Source of the DNA: Fusobacterium sp.
GTDB taxonomy: Bacteria; Fusobacteriota; Fusobacteriia; Fusobacteriales; Fusobacteriaceae
Length of the DNA: 7,969 nt
NCBI GenBank assembly: GCA_020024915.1
Contig: JAHHSZ010000072.1
Location: 1-7,969 of the forward strand
Direction: 5' to 3'
Positions 1 through 6,523 of this stretch are shown here, piece by piece. The notes under the pieces were generated by a model that saw only the letters and a program-made list of their open reading frames with translations, had not been told where the DNA came from and searched no databases. The position numbers and the translations under genes were made by a program. Every line of letters starts with the position of its first letter. Position 1 is the stretch's first letter.

Positions 1-15
1 TGAAGGAGAAATGTA

Positions 16-753
16 ATGAAAAAAAACTATCATGATGATGAGTATTTTGAAGAAGAAGATGAGATAGATTTAGTCGATTTAGTCTTCACTCTATTAAGAC
101 GTTGGAAGCTCATAGTTTTAACAGCAGTACCTGTTATAATTTTGGGGATATTTTTTGCTATGACTAGACCAAATCTATATGAAGCAGAAACTACTTTGAT
201 TATTTCTAATAATGCAACTGGAATTACACTGGACTCTGGTGATTTAAGTGTAAATCAAAAGCTTGTTGTTACTTATTCAGAGATTGCAAAAAGTAGAGAT
301 GTAATGTCAAGAGTTATAAAAAAATATGACTTACAAGAGGATATAAAACAACTAGCTAAGAAAATAAATGTAACTCCTGTTCCAGATACAGAATTAATAA
401 GATTGACTTATGTAAATAAGGATCCAAAATTAGCTGAAGCTGTTACCAACGAGCTTGCAAGTGAGTTTATCAAAAAAGTTGGGCAGGTAATGAGAATTAG
501 AAATATAAATGTTGTAGAAAAAGCAACAGAACCAGTAGAGCCACTACCTAAAAAGAGAGCATTAATTATTTTAGCATCAATAGTTTTAGGAATAATGGTA
601 GGAAGTGCTTTTGTTTTTGTAATAGAGATGATACATAGTAAAGTTAGAAAACCATCAGATATGGAGAAAATATTGGGAGTTAAAATGTTAGGAATGATAC
701 CAGAGGTATCAATGGAAGAGGAAGGAGAGGATAGTCATGAGTCAGAGAAGTAA
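16..753 (+). CDS. cpsC: Wzz/CpsC-like polysaccharide chain-length determinant and kinase-activator membrane protein
   Basis: This is an inner-membrane protein of the Wzz family, which controls polysaccharide chain length; in split systems it also activates a partner tyrosine kinase. The 245 residues show an acidic N-terminus (residues 6-18), a first membrane helix at about 31-49, an extracytoplasmic domain of roughly 130 residues, a proline-containing stretch (PVEPLPKK, 173-180) just before a second helix at about 182-204, and a cytoplasmic tail with the typical KPSDMEKILGVKMLGMIP segment (212-229). There is no kinase domain, so it is the CpsC/CapA type rather than a fused Wzc. The start is supported by AAGGAG at 3-8, seven bases upstream. 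An upstream frame reading Glu-Gly-Glu-Met-stop ends at 16 and could be the tail of a preceding gene (TAATG overlap), but too little is visible to call it. The gene overlaps the kinase gene by 17 bp. The symbol is used in the family sense only. Confidence 0.88.
   Translation: MKKNYHDDEYFEEEDEIDLVDLVFTLLRRWKLIVLTAVPVIILGIFFAMTRPNLYEAETTLIISNNATGITLDSGDLSVNQKLVVTYSEIAKSRDVMSRVIKKYDLQEDIKQLAKKINVTPVPDTELIRLTYVNKDPKLAEAVTNELASEFIKKVGQVMRIRNINVVEKATEPVEPLPKKRALIILASIVLGIMVGSAFVFVIEMIHSKVRKPSDMEKILGVKMLGMIPEVSMEEEGEDSHESEK
723..727 (+). promoter_or_regulatory. Ribosome binding site of the tyrosine kinase gene, inside the upstream gene
   Basis: AGGAG lies nine bases before the ATG at 737, within the final codons of the Wzz-like gene. 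It supports the 737 start and the 17-bp overlap, an arrangement that suggests coupled translation of the two partner proteins. Confidence 0.7.
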
Positions 754-1561
754 CTTTTTTGTGACTGAAAATAATTTACAAATAACAGAGGCTTTTAGAA
801 CTCTTAGGACTAACCTTGCTTTTTTAAGAGAAAAACAGAATGGAAAGACTCTTCTCTTTACAAGTTCTATTCCTGCAGAAGGAAAGTCAACAGTAGCTTC
901 TAACTACGCAGCGAGTTTAGCTATAGCTAACAGAAAGGTACTGTTAATAGATTGTGATATTAGAAGACCAAGAGCACATGAGTCTTTTGGTATAAAGATA
1001 GAGAGAGGTTTAGAGAGTATACTAGCTAGTGATATCAACCCAGATGAGGTAATTATGAAGGAGATAATTCCTAATCTAGATCTACTACCAACTAAGAATA
1101 TGACTCACAATGTAACAGAGTTATTTTTAAGAGATAGAATGAAAGATATCATAGAGTGTTTAAAAGAAAAATATGATACAATAATATTAGATACTCCCCC
1201 ATTAGCAGTAGCTTCAGATGCAGCAATCTTATCTAAAGCTGTAGATGGAGCAGTAGTAGTAGTAGGTTATGACCAAGTAGCAAAAAGAGAGCTAGAATTT
1301 ACTAAAGAGATGCTAGAGAATGCCAATGCAAACATCTATGGTTTCATAGTAAATGGTGTAGATAAAAAAGGTATGTCATATGGAAACTATGGATACTATA
1401 ATAATAACTATAGCTATTATGAAGATTACTATACTGAAGATGGAGAGAAGAAAAGAAAAAAATCTAGACATAAACCTAAAAATAAGTTTGAGGAGTTTAT
1501 GGAGAGAGTAAAAGAAGCATACCAAAGACATTTGAGTGGAGATATTAAGAAAAGAAGATAA
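737..1561 (+). CDS. cpsD: CpsD-like cytoplasmic bacterial tyrosine kinase (BY-kinase)
   Basis: This is a P-loop autophosphorylating tyrosine kinase that acts with the Wzz-like protein to control polysaccharide polymerisation and export. Of 274 residues, E18-x2-R21-x2-R24 matches the BY-kinase oligomerisation motif. The Walker A loop is SSIPAEGKST (43-52), with K50 and S51. Walker A' is LLIDCDIRRPR (69-79). Walker B is TIILDTPP (148-155). A tyrosine cluster (215-232, nine tyrosines at 215, 218, 220, 221, 225, 227, 228, 231, 232) is the likely autophosphorylation region. A charged, basic tail of about 42 residues follows it (K/R-rich at 238-250 and 271-274); in many relatives the tyrosine cluster sits at the extreme C-terminus. 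There is no membrane segment, so membrane anchoring should come from the adjacent Wzz-like protein. The MinD/ParA fold is shared with other P-loop ATPases, but the tyrosine cluster and the neighbours make BY-kinase the clear call. Confidence 0.92.
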   Translation: MSQRSNFFVTENNLQITEAFRTLRTNLAFLREKQNGKTLLFTSSIPAEGKSTVASNYAASLAIANRKVLLIDCDIRRPRAHESFGIKIERGLESILASDINPDEVIMKEIIPNLDLLPTKNMTHNVTELFLRDRMKDIIECLKEKYDTIILDTPPLAVASDAAILSKAVDGAVVVVGYDQVAKRELEFTKEMLENANANIYGFIVNGVDKKGMSYGNYGYYNNNYSYYEDYYTEDGEKKRKKSRHKPKNKFEEFMERVKEAYQRHLSGDIKKRR

Positions 1562-1572
1562 GGAGTAAGCTT

Positions 1573-2346
1573 ATGGTAGATATACACTCACATATACTTT
1601 ATGGAATAGATGATGGTGCACAGGGGATAGAGGAGAGTATAGAGCTTTTAAAACAGGCAATTTCAGTAGGATATACAGGAATTGTCTGTTCTTCGCATTA
1701 CTATATTGGAAGATTTGAAAATGAGAATTATGATAAAAATTTTGATATTTTAAAACAAAAAATATCTGAAGAAAACTTGCCTATTGAAATATACAAAGGT
1801 AATGAATTTGCTTTGTCTCCAAATTATATAGAGCATAGAGATAGGATAAAGAGAATAAATAATGGAAGATATATTCTGGTAGAGTTAAAAAATGAGCTTA
1901 TTTATCCAATATGTAAGGAATTTTTTCAATCTTTATTATCTCAGGGAGTAATACCAGTACTTGCACATATAGAGAGATATCCTCATATCAAAGTAAGAGA
2001 GTTAATAGAGTTGTATAATATGGGAGTTATACTACAAGTTAATTTAAGAATGGCAGCTAATCCAGTGGACAGAATAAAATATCTATTAGAAAATAGGTAT
2101 GTAGGAGTAGTAGCAACTGATGCTCATAGATTAGGGAAAAGAGACTACAATGTAATTGAAAGTTTAGAAAAATTAAAGAAAACATTGGGAGAAGAGTACT
2201 TTAATATTGTTACAAAGATAAATCCTAGAAAAATAGTAAATGATGAGAATATAGAAAGAGTGAAAGGAGAAGAGGATGAACTTAAAAAAATTAATGGGGC
2301 TGGGAGCCTTTTTAATCGTTTGTGGAGTAAGCTATGCAGAGGGTAG
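1573..2346 (+). CDS. cpsB: CpsB/YwqE-type PHP-domain protein-tyrosine phosphatase
   Basis: This is a metal-dependent phosphotyrosine phosphatase of the PHP family, expected to dephosphorylate the kinase encoded just upstream. The metal-ligand motifs are visible in order: DIHSH at 3-7 (H5, H7), D14, H42 in a SSHYY segment, E78 in GNEF, the AHIERYP motif (131-137, H132), and TDAH at 182-185 (D183, H185). The start is supported by AAGGAG at 1560-1565, seven bases upstream, and the kinase stop codon lies 11 bases before it. The protein is 257 residues; the family fold appears complete by about residue 230. The last 24 or so residues (from about 234) are encoded by bases that also encode the signal peptide of the next gene in another frame, so this tail is probably not conserved. 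An A7 run at 2284-2290 sits at the point where the tail begins. Confidence 0.9.
   Translation: MVDIHSHILYGIDDGAQGIEESIELLKQAISVGYTGIVCSSHYYIGRFENENYDKNFDILKQKISEENLPIEIYKGNEFALSPNYIEHRDRIKRINNGRYILVELKNELIYPICKEFFQSLLSQGVIPVLAHIERYPHIKVRELIELYNMGVILQVNLRMAANPVDRIKYLLENRYVGVVATDAHRLGKRDYNVIESLEKLKKTLGEEYFNIVTKINPRKIVNDENIERVKGEEDELKKINGAGSLFNRLWSKLCRG
2265..2269 (+). promoter_or_regulatory. Ribosome binding site that fixes the start of the outer-membrane-factor gene
   Basis: AGGAG, inside a purine-rich run at 2263-2275, lies six bases before the ATG at 2276. The alternative in-frame ATG at 2294 has no comparable site and would remove the two lysines of the signal peptide n-region. The site therefore favours 2276, and with it the long overlap with the phosphatase gene. 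Confidence 0.65.
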
Positions 2347-3526
2347 TTTTGGTTTGAATGAAGTACTAGAGAGAGCCAAAACATCAAACCCACAAGTTAA
2401 TGCTCAAAAGATGAATGTAGAAAGTAGAAGAGAGTTAAAAGAGAAGGCATGGAAAAATTTAGTGCTACCTCCTGTAAATTTATCCAATGAAGATGAGTGG
2501 AAAGTTGTAAAAAAATATGGAGCAGGATTAGAAGAACTTTCAGTGGCTCTTCCTATATACGCTGGTGGAAAAGATTTAAATATGTATAGAAAATCAAAAG
2601 CTCAATTGGGAATAGCTGAAAAAGATAGTAGCTTAGTTGAAATGGCAGCTCAAGAAGCAGCAGTTTCTCAATACTTTGCAGCATTAAATGCAAGAAAGCA
2701 GATAGAGATAACTAATAAGGCTATTGAAGCTTTAGAAAAACAAAAAGAGAGAGTAAATGATCTATATGAAAATGGAAAGATAGTACCTAAGTCAGAAGTT
2801 TTAAAAATAGAAGCTGATATAGAGAATAACAGAGGAATTAACTTAGAAAATAGTTATCATGAAAGTGCAAGTATGGGAGAGCTGGCTAGATTATTGGGAT
2901 ATCCAATAGATAGTGCTCTAGATTTAAAGGATTTTGATCCGTCACAGTATCTTGCAACTAAGGCAGCTCTCAAAGAAGAGAATAATAAAAAAGTAGAAAA
3001 TACTATATTAGGAGAGAAAGAACAGTTAAAATTAGACAGTGCCTCTTATGATGTAAAGATAGCTAAAGCAGATCTATATCCAGTACTATATACTAAGTAC
3101 ACATATTACTATAGAGATGTAGATAGTAAAGGGAACATCTATAAAAGAGATGAGGATAAGTTTGAAGTAGGATTTAGATGGATACTTACTTGGGGAGCAA
3201 CATTGGATAATGTTAGAGCTAATGAGTATGCTTATGAGAAAGCTAAGATAGAGTATGAAGATAATTTAAAGGGAATCTCATTAGATATGAAGAATAAATT
3301 AAGTGAGATAAGAGCACTATATGGAAAATCACTAGCTATGAAAAAGAGAGTAGATCTATTACAAGAGAATATGGAAATAGATAATATGAGATATGAGAAT
3401 GAATTACTTTCAACATTTGATTATTTAAATTCTGTAAATAGTTTTAGAGAAGCACAAGAGAGTTATTATGAGTTACAAAGAGGGCTTGTACTAGCTGTTA
3501 TAGAGTATGAAAATTTATATAGATAG
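2276..3526 (+). CDS. TolC-family outer-membrane factor (OEP)
   Basis: This is probably an outer-membrane/periplasmic channel protein that docks onto a periplasmic adaptor to form an export duct. Its 416 residues begin with a signal peptide (K4, K5, hydrophobic 8-18, predicted cleavage after SYA at 19-21). Two repeats of the outer-membrane efflux protein family follow, roughly 24-210 and 245-416. Both carry long helices rich in Glu, Lys and Ala. Typical markers are LPIYAGGKD (92-100), which matches the first strand/helix junction of TolC relatives, and KADLYPVL (264-271) followed by a Tyr-rich strand region in the second repeat. C16 lies in the hydrophobic core but has no proper lipobox, so signal peptidase I cleavage is more likely than lipidation. 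The gene overlaps the phosphatase gene by 71 bp and lies 11 bp before the adaptor gene, so the three export genes are probably made together. The transported substrate cannot be read from the sequence. Confidence 0.88.
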   Translation: MNLKKLMGLGAFLIVCGVSYAEGSFGLNEVLERAKTSNPQVNAQKMNVESRRELKEKAWKNLVLPPVNLSNEDEWKVVKKYGAGLEELSVALPIYAGGKDLNMYRKSKAQLGIAEKDSSLVEMAAQEAAVSQYFAALNARKQIEITNKAIEALEKQKERVNDLYENGKIVPKSEVLKIEADIENNRGINLENSYHESASMGELARLLGYPIDSALDLKDFDPSQYLATKAALKEENNKKVENTILGEKEQLKLDSASYDVKIAKADLYPVLYTKYTYYYRDVDSKGNIYKRDEDKFEVGFRWILTWGATLDNVRANEYAYEKAKIEYEDNLKGISLDMKNKLSEIRALYGKSLAMKKRVDLLQENMEIDNMRYENELLSTFDYLNSVNSFREAQESYYELQRGLVLAVIEYENLYR

Positions 3527-3537
3527 GGAGAAAGTAA

Positions 3538-4872
3538 ATGGATAAGAAACTAATAAAAAAAGCTGTTATAGCAATAGGAGCTATATTAATAGCTGGAGTT
3601 TTGGTTTATAAGATGAATATTTTTGGAACGACAGTTGTAAAAGTGACTAGAGTAGAAGAGGGGAATCTATCAGATATGAACCTATATACAGGGATGGTAG
3701 TTCCTGGAGAAGTTGTTCCTGTATATATAACAGCTCCTGCAGTTGTAGAGAAAGTTTTAGTAACTAATGGAGAGTACGTAACAAAAGATAAAGAATTAAT
3801 GATATTTAGTAATAAGAGTATTGTTGAAAATGAAAATTTATTAAAGATAAATGAATTAGATCTTAAAGATACTGAATTACAGATTGCTGATTTAGATTCT
3901 GGATCTTTAAAGCTTGAATTGGATAATAAAACATTGGAAATAGAAAACTTAAAAGAAAAAGTAAAAGCTGATGAGAGAAAGCTACCTGTTTTAGTTGGAG
4001 AAGCTAGTTCAGCTCAACAGAGAGCAGATGTCTATGAGAAGCTTTTACAAAAAGATGGTGTTTCTGCAACAGAAGCTAGTAGAATAGTGTCTGAAGCTGG
4101 AAGAAAAAGAGTTGAGTTAGAGGATTTAAAAACTAATTTAGAGCTAAATAAGCAAAAATATGAACTTGCTAAGGTTAGTTATGAAAGTTTAAAAAGACAG
4201 TTGGATATAACAAGAGCACAATTAAATTCAAAATTAGAGAAACTTAAACTAGAAAATGAACAGTTAAAATTGAGAGATAGTCAATTGAGAAAGCCATTAA
4301 CAGCAGGAGTAGATGGAGTAGTAGTTGATTTAGATGTAGTGGAAGGAAGTATTACACAAGCAGGACAGAGACTTTTAGCTGTATCAACAAGTGGAGAGAG
4401 TAAGATAAGTGTAGAGGTTCCTTTATACCAAGCTGCAACTATAAAGAAAGGTCAGCCAGCATTAGTAATCTCAAGAGAAGTCAGTGGAGATGTGGAGTAT
4501 GAAGGAGTTGTTAAAACTGTTTCAACAGCTGCTGTAGCAAGTAAGTATCAAAAGGGAAGTAATGACAAAGTTATTCAAGTTGAAATTGAGATAAAAGATG
4601 GAAATAATTTAAGTCCGGGATTTTTAGTAGATGTAGAGATAAGTGGTCAAGCTAAGACTTCTGTACCTGTAGTTAATAGCTTTTCAGTAGTAGAAGAAAA
4701 TGGAGATTACTATGTATATATCAATGATGAAGGAAGAGCAAGAAAGCAAAAAGTAACTATAGGTGCTAGAACTACAGGAAGTTATGAGATCTTAGATTTA
4801 CCAGTTGGAACACAGGTTGTTGTTAATCCATTTAAAGTAAGAAATGGAGAAAGAATAAGAGTTGAGGAATAA
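3538..4872 (+). CDS. HlyD/MacA-type periplasmic adaptor (membrane fusion protein)
   Basis: This adaptor would link an inner-membrane permease to the TolC-like channel. The 444 residues show a single N-terminal membrane anchor (about 8-24), then a first half of a lipoyl/barrel-sandwich domain (about 58-92). A long helical hairpin follows (about 95-250, rich in Glu, Lys and Leu), then the second lipoyl half (about 253-283, with TAGVDGVVVDLDVVEG), a beta-barrel domain (about 288-370) and a membrane-proximal C-terminal domain (about 375-444). The hairpin tip (YEKLLQKDGVSATEASR, 166-182) resembles the TolC-docking tip of AcrA/MacA proteins. L169 and S176 fit the R-x3-L-x6-S pattern, but the arginine position is V165. 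GGGAG at 3526-3530 supports the start. There is no lipobox, so the protein is anchored by its helix. The permease gene starts 3 bp after the stop. MacA is the closest functional analogy because the next gene is MacB/FtsX-like. Confidence 0.88.
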   Translation: MDKKLIKKAVIAIGAILIAGVLVYKMNIFGTTVVKVTRVEEGNLSDMNLYTGMVVPGEVVPVYITAPAVVEKVLVTNGEYVTKDKELMIFSNKSIVENENLLKINELDLKDTELQIADLDSGSLKLELDNKTLEIENLKEKVKADERKLPVLVGEASSAQQRADVYEKLLQKDGVSATEASRIVSEAGRKRVELEDLKTNLELNKQKYELAKVSYESLKRQLDITRAQLNSKLEKLKLENEQLKLRDSQLRKPLTAGVDGVVVDLDVVEGSITQAGQRLLAVSTSGESKISVEVPLYQAATIKKGQPALVISREVSGDVEYEGVVKTVSTAAVASKYQKGSNDKVIQVEIEIKDGNNLSPGFLVDVEISGQAKTSVPVVNSFSVVEENGDYYVYINDEGRARKQKVTIGARTTGSYEILDLPVGTQVVVNPFKVRNGERIRVEE

Positions 4873-4875
4873 AAT

Positions 4876-5961
4876 ATGAAAATGATATTTTGGTTTTCAT
4901 ATAAAATGCTTTTAGGAAATTTAAGAAGAGCACTGTTTCCATTTTTAGGTGTAACAGCTGGAGTGACAGCACTTATAATGGCACTGGCAATAGGAGCTGG
5001 AGGAGAAAAGATAATCTCTAAAAACCTTTCTGCTATGGGGGATAATAGAATAATGCTAGGTGGAGAAGAGATGAGTCAAAAGGATATCAAGTTATTAGAG
5101 AACTATCCTTTTGTAGAGTATACAATGTTTCCACAGGCAAGAGCTTTAGAAAGGAATAATATTTTTATAGCTTATCCTCAAAAAGCATTAAGAACTTTGG
5201 GACTAAAAGAGTTAAAAGATAGAGAGGTAATTATAGATAGATCACAATTTCCAGATAAAAAACCTGGAGATAAAATTGAGGTTATCCTTTCAAATGGAAG
5301 ACAAACTTTTATTGTGGCAGATACATATATAGAAGAGAATCCTTTTGAGCTTATGAAACAAGGAAATAGAATAATAATATCTCAAAATTATTTTGAAAGA
5401 CTTTTTGGAAGATATAGATTTAGAGAGATGATTGTATCTTTTGATAAAAATGAAGATGTAGAAGAGATCTTACCTTTTCTTTTGAAAAAATTTAATGAGG
5501 AGAGAAGAGGCTATGGTCAGATTAGGGTTTTAGAAACTCCTGAAGTATACAAAAGAATAGTAAGAATTCAAAAATTGGTGAGAAATACTCTAGGAGTTTT
5601 AGCTATAATATCAATAGCTGTAGGTGGAGTTGGAATAATGTCACTAATAAGCAGTGGTATTAGAGCAAGAACCAATCATATAGGAATATTGAGATCAATA
5701 GGAATGCCCAAAGAAGATGTAGTAAAAGTATTCTTAATGGAGGGTATAATTATATCTATAGTAGGAACTGTTAGTGGAATTATTATGGGGATAGTAGGTT
5801 CAGTAATAGGAGGAAAATTAATAATGATTCCACCAGTATTCCTTGTAGGAAAGATTATTTTAGCAATAATTATTGCATTACTTGTAGGAGTAGGAATGGG
5901 AATTTTCCCAGCTAAAAAAGCTGGAAACATGAGTATAATAGATGCTCTAAAAGAAGATTAA
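4876..5961 (+). CDS. MacB/FtsX-type ABC transporter permease without an ATPase domain
   Basis: This is an inner-membrane permease of the MacB/FtsX (mechanotransmission) class. Its 361 residues give the expected four helices: about 20-42, 237-258, 288-312 and 322-345. A periplasmic domain of about 190 residues lies between the first two helices, as in MacB and LolC/E. Conserved class features include GGVGIMSLISSGIRARTNH (250-268), HIGILRSIGM with the following KEDVVKVFLMEG (268-290), and the C-terminal PAKKAGNMSIIDALKED (345-361). Unlike MacB itself it carries no N-terminal nucleotide-binding domain: there is no Walker A, signature or Walker B motif. No separate ATPase gene lies between it and the adaptor, and a terminator follows it. 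The energy source must be encoded elsewhere. GAGG at 4864-4867 inside the adaptor's last codons, eight bases upstream, supports the start; an alternative ATG at 4882 would remove two residues. Confidence 0.87.
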   Translation: MKMIFWFSYKMLLGNLRRALFPFLGVTAGVTALIMALAIGAGGEKIISKNLSAMGDNRIMLGGEEMSQKDIKLLENYPFVEYTMFPQARALERNNIFIAYPQKALRTLGLKELKDREVIIDRSQFPDKKPGDKIEVILSNGRQTFIVADTYIEENPFELMKQGNRIIISQNYFERLFGRYRFREMIVSFDKNEDVEEILPFLLKKFNEERRGYGQIRVLETPEVYKRIVRIQKLVRNTLGVLAIISIAVGGVGIMSLISSGIRARTNHIGILRSIGMPKEDVVKVFLMEGIIISIVGTVSGIIMGIVGSVIGGKLIMIPPVFLVGKIILAIIIALLVGVGMGIFPAKKAGNMSIIDALKED

Positions 5962-5977
5962 AAATAAATAATATCAT

Positions 5978-6015
5978 AAAAAGTAACCTCAAGATAAAAA
6001 TTGGGGTTATTTTTT
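5978..6015 (+). terminator. Rho-independent terminator of the six-gene operon
   Basis: Bases 5978-5992 pair with 6001-6015 across an eight-base loop. The stem has 15 pairs with two G-T wobbles, and its core is AACCTCAA against TTGGGGTT. The outer part is an A tract pairing with the T tract at 6010-6015, so the element could also work on the opposite strand, although no convergent gene is visible. It starts 16 bases after the permease stop. Confidence 0.85.
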
Positions 6016-6077
6016 AGTTCTAAATCCCAATTATTACCACTTAATCTCACTTACTGGAAAAATATTAAAAATAACTC

Positions 6078-6106
6078 TTTACAAATCCTTTAAAAAGTAA
6101 TAATAT
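6078..6106 (+). promoter_or_regulatory. Sigma-70-type promoter of the small helix-turn-helix gene
   Basis: TTTACA (6078-6083) and TAATAT (6101-6106) are separated by exactly 17 bases, each one mismatch from consensus. Transcription would start near 6113, leaving a leader of about 50 bases. The AT-rich background makes chance matches common, but the position after a terminator and before an isolated gene supports it. The rest of 5962-6164 holds no gene that I can see. Confidence 0.6.
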
Positions 6107-6164
6107 ATAAATATAGATCATACTTAACTGTAATGACTGATAAAATATATTAAGGGGTGATGAT

Positions 6165-6443
6165 ATGCCAAGAGATAATGATTTTAAAAGTAAAAACGAA
6201 TATAAAAGTGAGTGTGAGGAATATTTGAAAAAGAAATTAGAGAACAGTAGTGATTTTGAAAAAGATTTAATGAATGAATTAGTGGAAAAGTATGGACTAT
6301 GGGTTACAATTGAAACAGCAATGAAGATTACAGGTAAGAGTAGAAGTACAATTTACAAATATAAGGACAATAACAGTTTTATATACAAACAGAGTGAGAG
6401 AAAGATTTCAATATATACAAAAAGTTTAATATTTGTGTTATAA
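6165..6443 (+). CDS. Small helix-turn-helix DNA-binding protein, function unknown
   Basis: The 92-residue protein has a charged, probably helical N-terminal part (1-45). A helix-turn-helix of the excisionase/MerR-like HTH_17 style follows at about 46-67: WVTIETAMKITGKSRSTIYK, where the S-R-S-T-I-Y segment fits the recognition helix. A short, beta-like wing with basic residues (70-86) comes after. It is most likely a DNA-binding regulator. Small proteins of this kind also occur in phages and integrative elements, but no integrase or attachment site is visible here. The start is strongly supported by a near-perfect anti-SD match, AAGGGG at 6152-6157 followed by TGAT. It is separated from the upstream operon by a terminator and has its own candidate promoter. 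The permease gene downstream starts 80 bp later with its own candidate promoter, so any regulatory link to either neighbour is unproven. Confidence 0.7.
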   Translation: MPRDNDFKSKNEYKSECEEYLKKKLENSSDFEKDLMNELVEKYGLWVTIETAMKITGKSRSTIYKYKDNNSFIYKQSERKISIYTKSLIFVL

Positions 6444-6459
6444 AAACGCATAAAAAATC

Positions 6460-6488
6460 TTTTCAATAACAGAAATATGTAGTATAAT
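6460..6488 (+). promoter_or_regulatory. Sigma-70-type promoter of the amino-acid permease gene
   Basis: A perfect TATAAT (6483-6488) lies 17 bases after TTTTCA (6460-6465, four of six consensus bases). The start of transcription would be near 6495, about 30 bases before the permease ATG. I see no clear terminator between the helix-turn-helix gene and this point, so readthrough from the smaller gene is also possible. Confidence 0.6.
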
Positions 6489-6523
6489 AGTAAAATATTA
6501 CAAATTTAGTTAGGAGAAAAGAG

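Noticed and set aside
2..16. Tail of an upstream gene ending in TAA that overlaps the first ATG
   Set aside because: Only four codons are visible, and another frame also has a stop at 1-3, so the true upstream frame cannot be decided.
16..27. A8 run directly after the start codon of the Wzz-like gene as a phase-variation tract
   Set aside because: Lys-Lys-Asn codons after ATG are common in AT-rich genomes, and no alternative frame of interest results.
2276..2338. Outer-membrane factor as a lipoprotein acylated at C16
   Set aside because: The residue before the cysteine is Val, not Gly, Ala or Ser, and a good signal peptidase I site (SYA at 19-21) follows.
2145..2393. An 82-codon open frame on the - strand across the phosphatase/outer-membrane-factor junction
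   Set aside because: It lies opposite two well-supported genes, and its Ser/Phe/Leu-rich product is what the reverse of Glu/Lys-rich coding DNA gives. No ribosome binding site or family likeness.
5676..5930. An 84-codon open frame on the - strand inside the permease of the exporter
   Set aside because: The Ile/Pro/Thr-rich low-complexity product is the antisense of membrane-helix codons. It is a shadow of the permease gene.
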